Positions 25,275 to 36,820 of a stretch of DNA of 64,000 bases are shown one piece after another. Origin of the DNA: Sipunculus nudus (Eukaryota; Annelida; Sipuncula; Golfingiida; Sipunculidae); NCBI GenBank assembly GCA_026874595.1, contig CM049317.1, forward strand, positions 31,426,901 to 31,490,900. Direction: 5' to 3'. The translations under genes and the position numbers were made by a program. The notes beneath the pieces are model-generated. The model made no database searches and was not told the DNA's origin. It saw only the letters and a list, made by a program, of their open reading frames with translations. Each line of letters begins with the position of its first letter. Position 1 is the first letter of the stretch.

Positions 25275-25425
25275 GATTCGAGTCAAATAATATATTTGGT
25301 CAACTGATTTGTGGCTTTTTCATCATTATTTCATCTACAAACCCAGTCACAGGAACGAATAAGAAACATTTATTTATACGTTTTATGAACCCAGCAATAG
25401 TTCGACTTTAACAAAATTGACCGAA
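25275..25425 (+). repeat. Segment paralogous to 50722-50905
   Basis: Shared landmarks are GAGTCAAATAATATATTTGG against GAGCCAATCAATAAATTTGG, then CTGATTTGTGG/CTGATTTGTAG, TATACGTTT and TTTTACCAAAATGACC-like text, in the same order. It probably marks the left part of the duplicated lectin region. Confidence 0.5.
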
Positions 25426-25624
25426 ATTTCTTCAAAGAATATATATATATATCACAGGTGCCCTTTTTATTGTGTGACACGGGCATAACTCGTGATGTAG
25501 AACCCGCGTCTGGCCGCGTGTTGCACCTCAGTTTAATCCGTTCTAGTTGAACTCTCGTTGTCATGCTAGCTTTGGACTTTCTCGACCGACCGAGCCGGGG
25601 CGAGCTCACGTGTGAACCCTAATA

Positions 25625-26297
25625 TGTTGAGACACGGCGTTCGTTTTTCTAGTATGTTCTTTGAACGTCTATACCGTGTTACATTCTTTAGATGGTTCGA
25701 GAAATGGAATATTCTCGGCTTGAGGTGTAAAGTTATATAAAGGGGGTGTGTTTTAGAGCCGAGAGAGAGGTGAGAGAATGTTCCAGCGGACACAGACGTG
25801 TGTATGTCAGTGTGACCTGTCCGATTATTTAGTAATTTCAGGGATTCTATTATTACTAACTCTATACAATTAAATGCTGCCTGCCTCAAGTTTACTTTCT
25901 GGATTGTTACAAGAGATTTACATTGAACTGTTATTTTCCGAGAGAATTCGTGTGTACTGTTCGCCGGCTTATACATTTTAAAGGACTTGTCGTTGTGACA
26001 GTCGTGGTATTCAGATACTGTGCTCTTTGTTTATTTTACTGTGTGATTGTATTGATTTATTGTTATACTGCTGTTATACTGTATAATTGTATTGATTTGG
26101 TGTATTGTAATATTAGGGTTGTTTTATGGATAAATTATAGTTATTTGTTGACAAAAAAACACTTCTTGTTGACTTCTTTATTCATTCCTCAGATATTTCA
26201 CGCTGCCTGGTGTTACAGAATCTGATTTTTTATATCCTTTTGACAAAATTTATGTCCATAACACATATGTGATCTGTTGATATTAGGTTACGTAACA
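25625..26297 (+). repeat. 5' LTR, 673 bp, TGTT...AACA
   Basis: The LTR begins TGTTGAGACACGG and ends GTTACGTAACA, the inverted TG/CA ends expected of LTRs. It carries a TATA box at 25734-25740. The last ~30 bp recur at 26953-26981 with the ending GTTCCGTAACA. The left boundary is chosen from the TGTT/AACA pairing and is less certain than the right one. Confidence 0.65.
25734..25740 (+). promoter_or_regulatory. LTR TATA box
   Basis: TATATAA followed by AGGGGG lies about 110 bp inside the LTR, a plausible U3 core promoter. Confidence 0.5.
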
Positions 26298-26303
26298 TAA
26301 AAC

Positions 26304-26320
26304 TGGGGGCTCGTCTGGGA
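26304..26320 (+). promoter_or_regulatory. tRNA-Pro-type primer-binding site
   Basis: TGGGGGCTCGTCTGGGA differs at one base from the familiar tRNA-Pro primer site TGGGGGCTCGTCCGGGA. It sits 6 nt after the LTR end. Confidence 0.75.
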
Positions 26321-26465
26321 AGCTTAATAGTTTTGTTAATTTATTAGGCCTTGACCTGGACACATTGTTTTATCATACATTGTTTACAAGATTACATTTT
26401 GTTTACTGTACATTGTTTACAGGATTTATCTCAGTGGTGTTTTGTTATTGTTTCGACACCTTAAT

Positions 26466-26945
26466 ATGGCAGATTTCAAACCTGAGACATTTGTTGACGA
26501 TCCGGGCCCTGATCAACTTGAACAGTTGACAAAGGAACAGTTGTTGCGTTTGTTACAACTTTATTACAACACTTAGGGCTAAGTGTGAAAAAAGCTATGA
26601 GAAAGCCTGATACCATTGCTAAAATCATGCAAGATCTTGTTAGCAAAGGTTTAATTGAAGAGAGTAAAGTTGAAACATAAAAAAAAACAGTTTTGATGTT
26701 ACTCAACACATAAGAATTGTCCCACCTTTTCAAGAAAAATAGGTTGATAAATATTTCTTACACTTTGAGAAGGTAGCTGAAAATTTAAAATGGCCTAAGG
26801 AAAATTGGACTATGCTGTAACAAAGTGTATTAACTGGCAAGGCTAGAGAAATTTATACAGAGCTTTCAGAAGAAGATGCTGACTATAACCTGGTTAAACG
26901 GTTAATCCTAAAAGGTTATGAGTTAGTTCCGGAAGCTTACCGCTT
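26466..26945 (+). pseudogene. Gag relic of the LTR element
   Basis: An ATG at 26466 starts a hydrophilic N-terminal region (QLTKEQLLRLLQ, then after a frame change LSVKKAMRKPDTI and MQDLVSKGLIEE). After further stops, 26736-26945 reads YFLHFEKVAENLKWP, SVLTGKAREIYTELS and GYELVPEAYR. This is the SCAN-like capsid domain found in many Gypsy-type gag proteins (consensus F-FEK-A, W, LLQ-L-GKA, YELVPEAYR). One codon in the conserved LLQ block is TAA. The frame ends where the deletion joins it to the LTR end. Confidence 0.7.
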
Positions 26946-26981
26946 CCGATCACACATATGTTGATATTAGGTTCCGTAACA

Positions 26982-28665
26982 ATATAAATATAAATATAAT
27001 TAGGTCTCTCATGACCTTTGCGGCGTTATGTATATGCCGCTTCACACAAGGAGCTTAGTTGAAAGAGAGAAGTCTTGAATATTTGCTTTAATTTAAATGA
27101 TATGAGTTTAACCTGGAGATGTCGAAATATGGGCGCACCGTTCATAGAAAGAAGCAGTTGCGGATCCAGAAGTTTACTGCAGCTTGGGCACAGCTGCCTG
27201 AAGGCAGTGATCTTTATACAAAAGGAGGATCGAATGGTTAATACAAAAATAACAAGGTTATATGTTCAGTCTCCTTTGTGACCTTAATTGGTAGCATTTA
27301 TGAAGGAAAATCTGCAATAAATGGGCAATTGAATTTCAGATAAATTAAAAATTTAAATCAGTGAATACGATAACTTGATTAAACTCGCTGAATTTACTAC
27401 ATTGAAAGACCTGTAAAACACACTTTACCAGGTTACTCCTACTCCTAAGGATTGAACAATGGATATGTGTAAGAAAATAATAACAACAAACACAAGTTTA
27501 CACCATAGTCGAGGTACACTAAATATTTACACATTCGACAAACATTTTTAAAGACTTCTAAATTTATATTCTTGAAGCAAAGCGGCAGGCAAAGTTGCTG
27601 TTGTATAAAATTGGAAAAAGAAGATTCGACAATAGAGATACTCACAACTGAATGAAAATTAACCATTTTCAATAACATTTCATTTGTTGACGAAATATCT
27701 AATAATTTCTATGGTAGGTTTCACCCCACCCCTCATAAATCAATTCCAAATCCATTCAAATCCATTCAATATCCTCATAAATCAAATACAAATCCAATCA
27801 AATCCATTCAATATCCTCTGCTATTTTGAATAAGCAAGGGACTACTTTTCCACCACATCCGAACATAAAATTTACTGGAATCCCAGTCTTTATAAAACTA
27901 TATCACTATCATTCAATAAACTAAATTTGTGAAAACCTTATATACGGACCCAACAAACTGCTAAAAGATGGTGCTAAAAGAGCTTCAGCTTCGTACTTCC
28001 AAGTGCGCTGTTTTTATGTAAGTATGCCTTCTAACACCTATATTCCCCTGTAATGTATTCAGTTTACTAGTGCACTATTCACACAATGGGTTAGAAGTTG
28101 GCCAGAAAGAATATGCCCTTTAAAGTAGGAACTTGCCGAAATATGTATCTATATAAAACTCATAGAAATATTTCCAAAATACTGTAAACTATATGCTGTA
28201 TGCAAGTAAACTGACCAAAACATATGCTTTATTTTTGTTTTAATTCGTCTGGGCAAACTAGTGATTTACTTTAAATGTGTTGACCTTTATCTAAACGCAA
28301 TAGTTATCAATAGCATAGGGGATGTAGTATTTCAACTCGGAAAGGGTAATGCAGGCTAAGGTCTGGCCGTCCATATACCAAGGGGCGTTTCCATAATTTT
28401 TTTTTTTTGCTTTGGGCCTATGGAACAAAAGAGTGGGGTTACTGTGAGAAAATAAGGAAAGGGGTCAGCTTGAGTTAAATATTACCTCTGGTTTCATCCA
28501 TGGTGAATTTAGATGAAAGGCCCGATATAATATGTGAGACAGCAAACAATTAAATAAATAAATTGATAAAATTATAAAAGCTAAGAGGAAGGCTCGTGCC
28601 CCTTGTGCTCCTCTCTGGATTCGCTTATGTGAGCTATGAGTCAGTATAAACATTAACTGGGTAGC
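26982..28665. other. Non-coding stretch downstream of the lectin gene
   Basis: A 2 x 42-bp tandem duplication is at 27731-27814. No other element is supported. No clear minus-strand polyadenylation signal was found close behind the lectin stop codon. Confidence 0.4.
27731..27814 (+). repeat. Tandem duplication, 2 x 42 bp
   Basis: Units beginning CCTCATAAATCAA at 27731 and 27773 share the ending AAATCCATTCAATAT. Confidence 0.85.
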
Positions 28666-28922
28666 TTAAAAATTCCAATCATATAAAGTGAACATTTCCC
28701 AGTTTGTTTCGTTGGATCTGTTGTTCATTTGCACAGCTGACTCGTCAAAGCAGAGACACTCTCCAAACCCGCGACGAAAATTAATCATCGTGGCATTCGG
28801 CTTCTGCTCACCGATACGAATACATGAATGCAGCGAGCGCTGGACATACGAGTCTAAACTAGGTTGGGCAATTCTCGTCTCGGATTCAGTTAGGCGCCAC
28901 TCTCCACTTCTTGAAAAATTAC
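28666..28922 (-). CDS. Lectin exon 4: PAN/apple-like C-terminus
   Basis: The acceptor CCGTTCTAG ends at 28923. Two bases complete the Gly codon begun by exon 3, followed by 84 codons and TAA at 28668-28666. The exon contains SLHSCIRIGE, TMINFRRGFGECLCF and NETNWEMF, a spacing suggestive of PAN-type modules. Only three cysteines are present, so the fold assignment is tentative. Confidence 0.65.
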
Positions 28923-30660
28923 CTAGAACGGATACAAAGTAGCACCCAAACATTACGTTTGTCTTCGAATATTATTACAACCTACTATTTTCGTACTATT
29001 TTTAAGTCATTGTTTTTTATTTTAGTATATGCAAACCGTGATTTGTTTCTTATTTTTGTTATGCTAGCTTAACAAAGTTTATGTTCATCAGAATTCCATT
29101 CTGGTTTGGGACTAAGTGACAGAGCATATCACGTTTTCCTTCATTTTATATCCTGATGTTAACCAGGCTACCACTGACTACTGCACCTGAGGGCCCTGGG
29201 TCTGTTATCTTTCCCATTGCTAGATCAAACCCCTTAAAGGTGCACTCTTTAGCGAATGAAGACTGACCGTTGGGCAGGACATTCCCATGAAAGCCTACTG
29301 GGTGCTCACACTGGATGGGGATAGACAGTGAAGAATCTCATTGCCTAGTCTGATACTCGAAATCATGATCTCCTGGCTTTGAGTCTTTTGCTCCACCCCT
29401 GAGCCACAGAAGTGAGTTTAACAGACAAATCCAGCTCTGTTTATTTTAAATTTACTCGCTGTGCAGTCTTGTCTTGTTTGAACGTTGATTGTAAGAAAAG
29501 AACTTACCAAAGTATGAAATTTCACAAATGAATTGTAATCTCTGATTGCAGTTGCCCTCGTCCCAGTGGTACAAGTCGTAAATAACAGGTGGTACAGCCC
29601 AGTGATAATCGACTGTCAGGATGATGCAGTGATGGTCAAGAAAGTGGTCCGGTTGATCCGGAATCCAGTTGGTCCATCTAGTCCTTGAACCGTCTGCCCA
29701 GCGAAAATCTCCAGCTAAAACCGAGGACCAAGGAAGTTCAGTGTCAATAAAAGTCATGGTCATGATCTTATTGATTTAGTTATTTTTTATGACTTTTACT
29801 TAAGAACTTGCAGTATACATAGGGATTAACGTATGAACTAGGTTGTCAAAACAAAATGCTATGGATTGCAAGCCTAGCTATGTCGTTTTTTTTTTCTTTT
29901 GTGAGATGCTCCCAAAACGGTGTTTGCGTTCACTTATTCGACCTATACTCCCAGATTCATTCGTGCATCATGTATCGAATCTAGAGCAAAATCTAATCTA
30001 TTCTTTATTAGCCCATTCTCGAGATGCCCTGATAATTTCACTCGATTCCGACCATTATTGCGTGAGTCATTTTGTGAACAAGCACACACACATGCGCGAA
30101 GTGGGTTGAACGCACACCCTCCTTTCAGACGTCTTTTTTATTCAAGACACTTTCTCTTCACTGTATCAAAATATATTTCACCTGACAGTACGATGCATAT
30201 TCACACCAGTCCTATATAACTGGTAGGAGAATGATAAACTTTGTATTTGAGGTTAGATTTTATTTTTCTTTTCCTGATTCTTACGCCATTAAAACATACA
30301 CCATATAACATGTACCCGAGGAATGCACAGTTATTTTCGTACGAGTGATGAGCGATAATAGTTCCTTTTACAACAATTCAGTAGGCTTTGCCTTTCACTA
30401 ATTTTTTGTTTAGTAAACAGCAATACACCCTACACTTAATGTCAATTCTATGTATTTATTTATGTTTCTTTCAAGTGGTCATACTGTGAGTTTCTCTTCA
30501 AGTTTCGCTACTGTGCGGTTATGCAGTGCAGAAATATAACAGAGATACATGAATTCCTGCATGTTACAAAGAGGCTGACACATTAACACAAAGAGGCTGA
30601 CACATTAACTCATCTGTACATTCGACCTGGTTGTGTGATTTTAAGTTGAGGCAAAATTGG

Positions 30661-30722
<62 letters not shown>

Positions 30723-32139
30723 GTTTAATATGATATCTCTTGCTACGTACTCTGCCAAATGTCGTTTGTCTTCTCTAGTGTGTTTGCCTTCACCAAGGTG
30801 GCATCATGGTCAGTGCAGGTTTCAATGGCATCTCTCCATGTGAGACACCTTGTGTTCAGGTACAGGCATTCTGTTTCATATTTATGCCACCCCGCAGGAC
30901 AATCTACAACCATAAAAGACAAAGGTTTACCAAACCAAATACTCTACGAAAAAGAGAAATTTAACAATAAAATTGTTTTGAAAGTCTGATTTATTAAACT
31001 AGAATGGCGGACAAACAAACTAAATTTTGCGGGAATTTTTCTTAAATAAATTGTTTAGTCCAATAATTTCTTCAAACATATGTACCCTTGCCCCTTATGT
31101 CAATCCAACAATGACAAAAAATAGCTTATTTTTGTACTCATCTCTTACATTTAAAATTCATGGAAAGTTATAAAAAGGTACATAAACATTTGCAATATGT
31201 GTTTTAACTCACGCTGTTCACTGTACAAACGTTTCAAAGCGAATATTGATCCTAAAATCCATATGGAAATACAAGCACTTACAATCATCTTTTATTCAAT
31301 GGTTTTATATGTAAGAAAGCACAGTGCACGTGTGTCTCTTTACCAAAGAGATACTATCTTGCGCATGCGCGACAATACCCAAACAAGGAGAAGAAATATG
31401 AATAAGAAGCTTTCTGTAAGCTGGAAATAATTAAACCATGAAAACGCGCGGTACGGCTACCAAGTAGCGTGTGTGAGATAAATTTATGATTTGTGCCTCT
31501 GGTCGCCCAAATGCAAGTTTATATCCCCATTTGTACAGTAGTAAGCAAACGGGTTTGAAATATTGGCAAAAACTTTATGTAAACTTCATGTACATGTTAT
31601 AGAGGTGGCCTGTTGATAGATCCCTTTAGGCTTATATTCGAAGTGAACCAAATATGGAACATTGTGTGGTCTGCATAGAAGCCTTTAAGGAGCAGAGCGT
31701 GAACCCATCATATTTTCGGTTAGAATCTGGTATCGCAGTATTTTCTAGTTTAGGTTCCAGTTCAATGACCTGTGAATTTGACTTATATGCATGGAAATCA
31801 CCCTTACGGTCTTGTGGAAGTCCAAATAGCTTCATTCTTGAGAAAACGGCATACATTTGATTTATCATATTGATAACCATGTGCTGCAATGTTTGCGAAT
31901 GAAATATACGTCCTCATGTAAATTTAAATTTTAACCATAGATTTCAAGTAAACAATATTTTATTGCAAACCCGCAAAGAGGACAAGAAAAAAGACCCAAC
32001 ATTAATTCTGTTTGTATGTCCGTCATTTGAATAAAACAAACTGTGACTACTTACCGAACGCCGATTCTGTGCATGTATTTATAACAAACAACATTAGCAA
32101 GATCTCGAAATGACTTCGTCTCCTTTGTGAGTGAACCAT
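28666..32139 (-). CDS. Secreted C-type lectin with PAN/apple-like tail (4 exons)
   Basis: Exons on the minus strand: 32139-32055, 30903-30751, 29714-29508 and 28922-28666. Each coding junction is phase 1 and has usable GT/AG signals, and together they give 702 bp, or 233 residues plus stop. Residues 1-28 are a signal peptide (basic start, then ILLMLFVINTC). Residues 29-148 form a long-form C-type lectin domain with cysteines at 30, 41, 48, 58, 109, 135 and 143. It includes CPAGWHKYETEC, FRWADGSRTRWTNW, a galactose-type QPD at 100-102 and a closing FICE. The WND calcium motif is replaced by WDEGNC. The WIGL segment before FRW is missing, so a small phase-1 exon may be undetected or lost. The tail (150-233) has Cys 182, 204 and 206 with MINF and FGECLCF, resembling a PAN/apple module. 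The likely role is extracellular sugar or microbe recognition. Confidence 0.75.
29340..29405 (-). mobile_element. tRNA-like SINE head in lectin intron 3
   Basis: The minus strand reads GTGGCTCAGGGGTGGAGC (A-box-like) and GATTTCGAGTATC (degenerate B box) at tRNA spacing. Confidence 0.4.
29508..29714 (-). CDS. Lectin exon 3: C-terminal half of the CRD
   Basis: The acceptor GGTTTTAG ends at 29715 and the donor G|GTAAGT starts at 29507. The exon has 2 + 204 + 1 coding bases. It contains FRWADGSRTRWTNW, QPD, WDEGNC and FICE. The frame stays open for ~16 codons upstream (including FIDTELPW), so an earlier start cannot be fully excluded, but only 29714 preserves phase with exon 2. Confidence 0.8.
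30566..30609 (+). repeat. Tandem duplication, 2 x 22 bp
   Basis: ACAAAGAGGCTGACACATTA occurs at 30566 and again at 30588. Confidence 0.85.
30664..30719. repeat. (TA)n microsatellite in lectin intron 2
   Basis: An uninterrupted TA tract about 30 bp from the exon 2 donor. Confidence 0.97.
30751..30903 (-). CDS. Lectin exon 2: N-terminal half of the CRD
   Basis: The acceptor TATGGTTGTAG ends at 30904 and the donor A|GTACGT starts at 30750. The 153 bases are 2 + 50 codons + 1. It carries CPAGWHKYETEC (the extra N-terminal disulfide of long-form lectin domains), TWRDAIETC and DATLVKANTLE, all typical C-type lectin blocks. Confidence 0.8.
32055..32139 (-). CDS. Lectin exon 1: signal peptide
   Basis: The ATG is at 32139-32137 and the donor G|GTAAGT starts at 32054. 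It encodes 28 residues: a basic MVHSQRRR start, a hydrophobic ILLMLFVIN core, and a TESAF region near the expected cleavage site. The final G plus AT of exon 2 makes the Asp before the first lectin cysteine. Confidence 0.75.
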
Positions 32140-33640
32140 ATTAAACTGAACCTTGTGCAAGAAAGGACCAGGAAGCAAAGCTTTTACATAATATGATGGC
32201 AAAGGACGAGTCTGTTCCATTAAATGTAGTCTGAGCTGATTGTTGAGGGTATTTTATTGATAACATACGCCATATCGATCACTTGGAAAGAGGTAACTAA
32301 CCACATACGAGAATATTTATTCTATTGGGAACGTGAGTAGATGATCATGTATCCATAAAAATGTACCTTGTTAATACCAGGATACCAACCCCTGGTACAA
32401 GTAAAAGAAAACTTGTTACTTTATTATAGAATCATTTTCCAATGTTTATAGTTTTGTTTATTTTCGTGTAAGAGGAAGGCCATTTTAAGATATTCATATG
32501 ATATTTATTTTTTATGACTGGCCAACGTCGATTATTTCATATTTTACACGATGTATAGGCGGGTTCTATTACATACCTACCATTAGTTAAACAAACATGT
32601 TAGTATATTTGAAAATTGGACCTCTTGCTGTATAAACCCATTGTCATTACGGTAATTTGACCCTTATATAGTATTGCCACGGGAGCATTCTACAGAAATC
32701 TGAAACAATAGTAATCAATTTTACTTCCAAATTAACCTTTCATTTTTGAATGACTCCCGTCATTAGTTAACTACATAGTTATAAAAATGAAAACAACATC
32801 CTCAGATCAGCCTTTTAGACCCGCCCATGAAAAGAACACGGTGTGTCTAAAATAGATAACTTTTGATGTTCTTTTCTTGTACCCAGATTTATCGGTCTAT
32901 CAAAGATATACAATTTGGCTAGACTATGTCTGTAAAGGAAAATGTGTTGATATAATCTATAAGCATACAATAAAAGTGCACTAAAATCTCAAATTGACGA
33001 CCCCAAGAGAACATCAATAAAGTGGGCCATTTTCGAGATGGTCGTCTAAGTGTTTGAAGAGAAAACCAAGATGGCAGTAAGGCGAATTTTTACTGCATAT
33101 ATGTGTATGTTTGTGTGTGATTGTATATTTTTGAAATAATAAAAAAAGTATCCGTTACTAGTAGCTAACAACCTTTTATTTGATATAAGTTCACTTACTT
33201 GTATAGCATGAACTACCACTATAGTGCCCCTTATCATTAGCCATCAGGAACAATACCACAAAGAGAGGAGCACTCTATAAGAAAGACCATTAACATGCAC
33301 TTATTAAAATTTTCACATTTAGGAAATTTGTTTAAATTTTGAAAATTTGAACTACTTATTAAGAGAGTTATATACAACATTGGGAAAGCGGTGATTTTGG
33401 AGAGACCAATCCTCCCAAATAGTTGACGTCTGGTATGTTGGTTTGCTTGCTCTGGTTTTGATGAGATAAAGTCGCCCATCCACGCACAGATTAATGCAGA
33501 AATGCAGGAAAATTATATATTATCCTTTCCCGCCTGTGTCCCAGAATCGTGAATGATAAATGTGATACCCAGAATCCAAAATGGTAAATTATAAATCCCG
33601 ATTAACATGTCCTTGCATTTTTGTCTGGCAATTTGGAAGG

Positions 33641-34511
33641 TTTATCTCCATAAATAACAAAAATGGTTATATGCAATTATATCTAGGAATGTGGACCCCC
33701 TGTCCAAAAGACAAGAGTATATTCAGGACGGATAGCTAGACACATACCAAGGTCAAAGTCATGTTCGCCTACAAACTAGTAGTGATGTATAATATAGTTT
33801 GCTGTATCTTATGTTCAAGAGAATGGAACACTTATTGTTAGACAACTGCTACCATATGAGGGACAGTTTTCAAGGGTCGGATACTTTGCTTGTTGTGGAA
33901 TAAAATCTTTAAAAAATGAAAAATGTATCCATCATCCTCCAATTTTGGAAGTATAAAAAATGAGCAGCATGTTTATAACAAAAGATCTACTATAGAGGCA
34001 TATACGTGTATGGATGTACAAGTTGTGTTGTGGATGTGCCGACTGGGCCCAATAAACTGGCTCGGCAGCAGGTCTAAAGGGGAGGTTACACTGCACGGCA
34101 ATCTATGGTAGCACGGCCCTTCCGACTTTCGTAGATGGACGCGCGGCAAAAATTGGGCGACGGCCATACTATTAACATTTTTCGATTATCGCTTAAATCG
34201 GAAACTCATTTTAACTTCATGAAAATATCTACTGGAAATTCTGTAAACTTACTGAACTTGGTGGAAAAGTTATGACCATTTTTTAAAAGGAAGACGCAAA
34301 ATGTATATAAATCAATTAAACATTATATATATATAGAGAGAGAGAAAGAGATAAAGAGACCGACAGACAGACAGACAGACAGACAGAGACCGAGAGATGG
34401 ACAAAAAGTAAAAATTTTTTTTGCACATGACTCAAAATGATCAGTTGGATGAACCCAAAGACATAAAGACTGTCGTAATGCCTTTTACATCACACTGACC
34501 ATCGATAATCG
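33641..34511. other. Non-coding stretch with (GACA)n microsatellite
   Basis: GACA repeats lie at 34362-34386 after a short GAGA run. No gene is recognised. Confidence 0.5.
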
Positions 34512-35110
34512 TAAGGGAAGTCGTAAGAAATATTCAGAAATAACGCAAATTTAGGGTGACAGGCGATTGTTGTGTAGTGGTTCAGTTCTGATTCAAAGCA
34601 GCAGTGAGAACCCTTTTTCCTTGTTTTGTAGTTCTTAACGGACAGTAAGCACTTTGAGTACATGTGTTAGGGGATGAAGCTTTGAAGGCGGTTTTGTGTG
34701 ATAATGTTACAAGCCACACAGTCCCCCAGCAACCTTAATTATTTGGTTCAAACGTTTTTCTCATTATAATAATCTCTGTTTTATATCATGACGTCAGTCT
34801 GGCCATATGGTTGTATATTTCACGAACATAGGTAGCAGCTTTTTTGTTTATCGAAGCAGCTACGAAATGTTCCAACCGGCTGATGTGAAACAGAAGGAAG
34901 CAGGTTAAAATAATCTGTGTGTAATTTTAGTTTTGTAAAGGCAGTTTTCTTTTGAAAATGGTTGCATGCATTTGCTGGAATTATTTACAAGCCGTATGTT
35001 TCTCTTGAACAAAGGTCAATGAACAAATGAAGTTTTAATGGAAGTTCTAGGCAAGAAGCTAATGTGATATATATATATAATTATAAATATATATATATGT
35101 ATATATATAA

Positions 35111-35158
<48 letters not shown>

Positions 35159-35378
35159 CTGTATATTATAGAGGTGGGCTGATGTATAGAAGCGTCTAAC
35201 ATGCTATCATTGCTTGAACAATTTAATTTAAACAAAAACACCGATAGCAATCAATACATTCAGTAGTCAGCTGAAAAGACCTCGTACCCATATGTCAAAG
35301 TCGCAGTTGTCAATCAGTAATCTTAAAACGGTTCTTACCAACAACAACTGAATAGTGTGGAACCGGATTCGAATCATC
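34512..35378 (+). repeat. Dispersed repeat, copy 2 (first copy at 5655-6440)
   Basis: Same landmarks and order as copy 1, including the internal TA-rich tract at 35066-35157 and the ending GGAACCGGATTCGAA. Here the sequence continues directly into CTGCCTGCCGCGTATATG, whereas copy 1 reaches that text ~1.15 kb later. Confidence 0.85.
35066..35157. repeat. (TA)n-rich microsatellite
   Basis: A TA tract with several AAA/TTA and TG interruptions, at the equivalent place to 6220-6291. Confidence 0.9.
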
Positions 35379-35410
35379 TAATCTGCCTGCCGCGTATATG
35401 CCAGGCCCGT

Positions 35411-36820
35411 TTTAACCTTTTTTTCTGATTCCATGAATAGCACGTGCATTTTCTTAAAGGTATAATTATCTCTATGGTAGACTGCGTATATTTTCCTGGG
35501 TACTATTAACTTTCACGTGCTCCCCGCATCGTATTTTATCAGGATACGTTAATTTTTCTGGAACACAGTCGTACTGATTAGCTGTACCGTGTTTAATGGA
35601 ATAACTTAAAGAATACGATACAATACATAAAGGTTTATGGGTAGAGAGTAAAGATGAATTATGTATAATTAACTAAATCATAGCCAGGGATACAGCAATG
35701 CACTACAGAAATATGACCGTATAGTACATTAATTCCCTGAATATAAAGGTAACAATGGAAAAATAGATGAAATCAAGGCAATATAGCTGACCAGGAATAA
35801 AGAAACAATGCTTTAATGTATATATTCAGATATGTTAATTTTTTTCTTTTACTTATTTTTTAAAGGAAAATTCATGTAAACAATATTTATATGTTAAACA
35901 TCGTAAGGTCGAGAGATACTTGAGAGTGCTATATCTTTAAACAGTTAATTTGTTTGAACTGTTCTGTGCGCCATTTCTGTTGTGTTCTTTACTTGTTCTT
36001 CGCTCATATCCCGAATAATTAGTCCCTCCTGTATTTTTACTGTCTTTGTTAAAAAAATTGTCCATATTGCCAGCCTGCGGGGTACTTTTCTTGCCTTCCT
36101 TATTACTTCTTGGCTTTTAACTTACTGCTGTACTGTAAACAAGGAAATGCCGACGAGACTTGTGAAGTACATGTCAGTGCTTATTCCGTCATGACCAGAC
36201 TCAAAATAAATATAATGTTAAGTTATATGAGCATATATCACTAGTGTAATAAAGGATAAGGGCTGGGATACACGCATTTTTTTAAATATAAGCCTATCAC
36301 CAGAAAAGATAAAAGTATACAGCAAACACAGGCCGTTTGCACTAAGCATTAGCAGTGATCACTCTTCATATTTCACATGCAAAGTCACATAGCTCAGCCT
36401 GGCTCTTTTCCTTTTTTACAATAAAACTTACGGCTGCCTTTATACGGAAACACATACACATACATATTCTTAAGCAGGAACAATATTTATTTAACATTCA
36501 AATAACAAACAACATGTTTGAAACGTACCTTATTACAACTTTTAAGGTGCCAATGATTAGCTCTTAGAGCGCCACGTCGAGGTTCAGCAATTGTGTTGCT
36601 TTGTGTTACATATTCGACGTCAGTAATATATGCACACTGACGCGATCTTCAAAATGTGTATTGAGTGAGCCACATCTACTATATTTTAAAAAGAATCTGG
36701 TGAATAACTTTTACAGGAAACTATTTCGTTGCAATAGCAAAGACTGAAAGTCATCTGACCTAAAGCCACCACATTTTGTCCGGTGTCCGTCCGTCTGTCT
36801 GTCCGCGCGTCCGTTTACCA
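35411..36820. other. Non-coding stretch, no gene recognised
   Basis: Only short reading frames; no conserved motif or repeat was identified. Confidence 0.35.

Larger units (their letters stand above)
25625..26981 (+). mobile_element. Gypsy-like LTR retrotransposon, internally deleted
   Basis: Order: 5' LTR (25625-26297), primer-binding site near 26304, gag relic (26466-26945), and then directly a short LTR-end sequence (about 26953-26981) that repeats the end of the 5' LTR. Protease, reverse transcriptase, RNase H, integrase and most of the 3' LTR are missing. The gag has stops and a frame change. A target-site duplication was not established. Confidence 0.75.
29508..33640. repeat. Segmental duplication containing the lectin gene, copy A (partner 51960-55555)
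   Basis: Collinear similarity in the same orientation covers exon 3, parts of intron 2, exon 1, and ~1.5 kb upstream. Examples: 29890-29970 with 52320-52400, 32330-32390 with 53225-53290, 32800-32900 with 54110-54190, and 33320-33510 with 55240-55420. Confidence 0.8.

Noticed and set aside
25566-25976. 136-codon minus-strand frame inside the LTR
   Set aside because: It lies across the U3/TATA region of an LTR, has no recognised motif, and runs opposite to the element.
28688-28942. Plus-strand frame of 84 codons
   Set aside because: It is the antisense of lectin exon 4, whose minus-strand reading has splice and domain support.
29715-29763. Extending lectin exon 3 upstream to include FIDTELPW
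   Set aside because: The frame is open, but the only upstream AG (before ATC) would break phase with exon 2 and lacks a pyrimidine tract.
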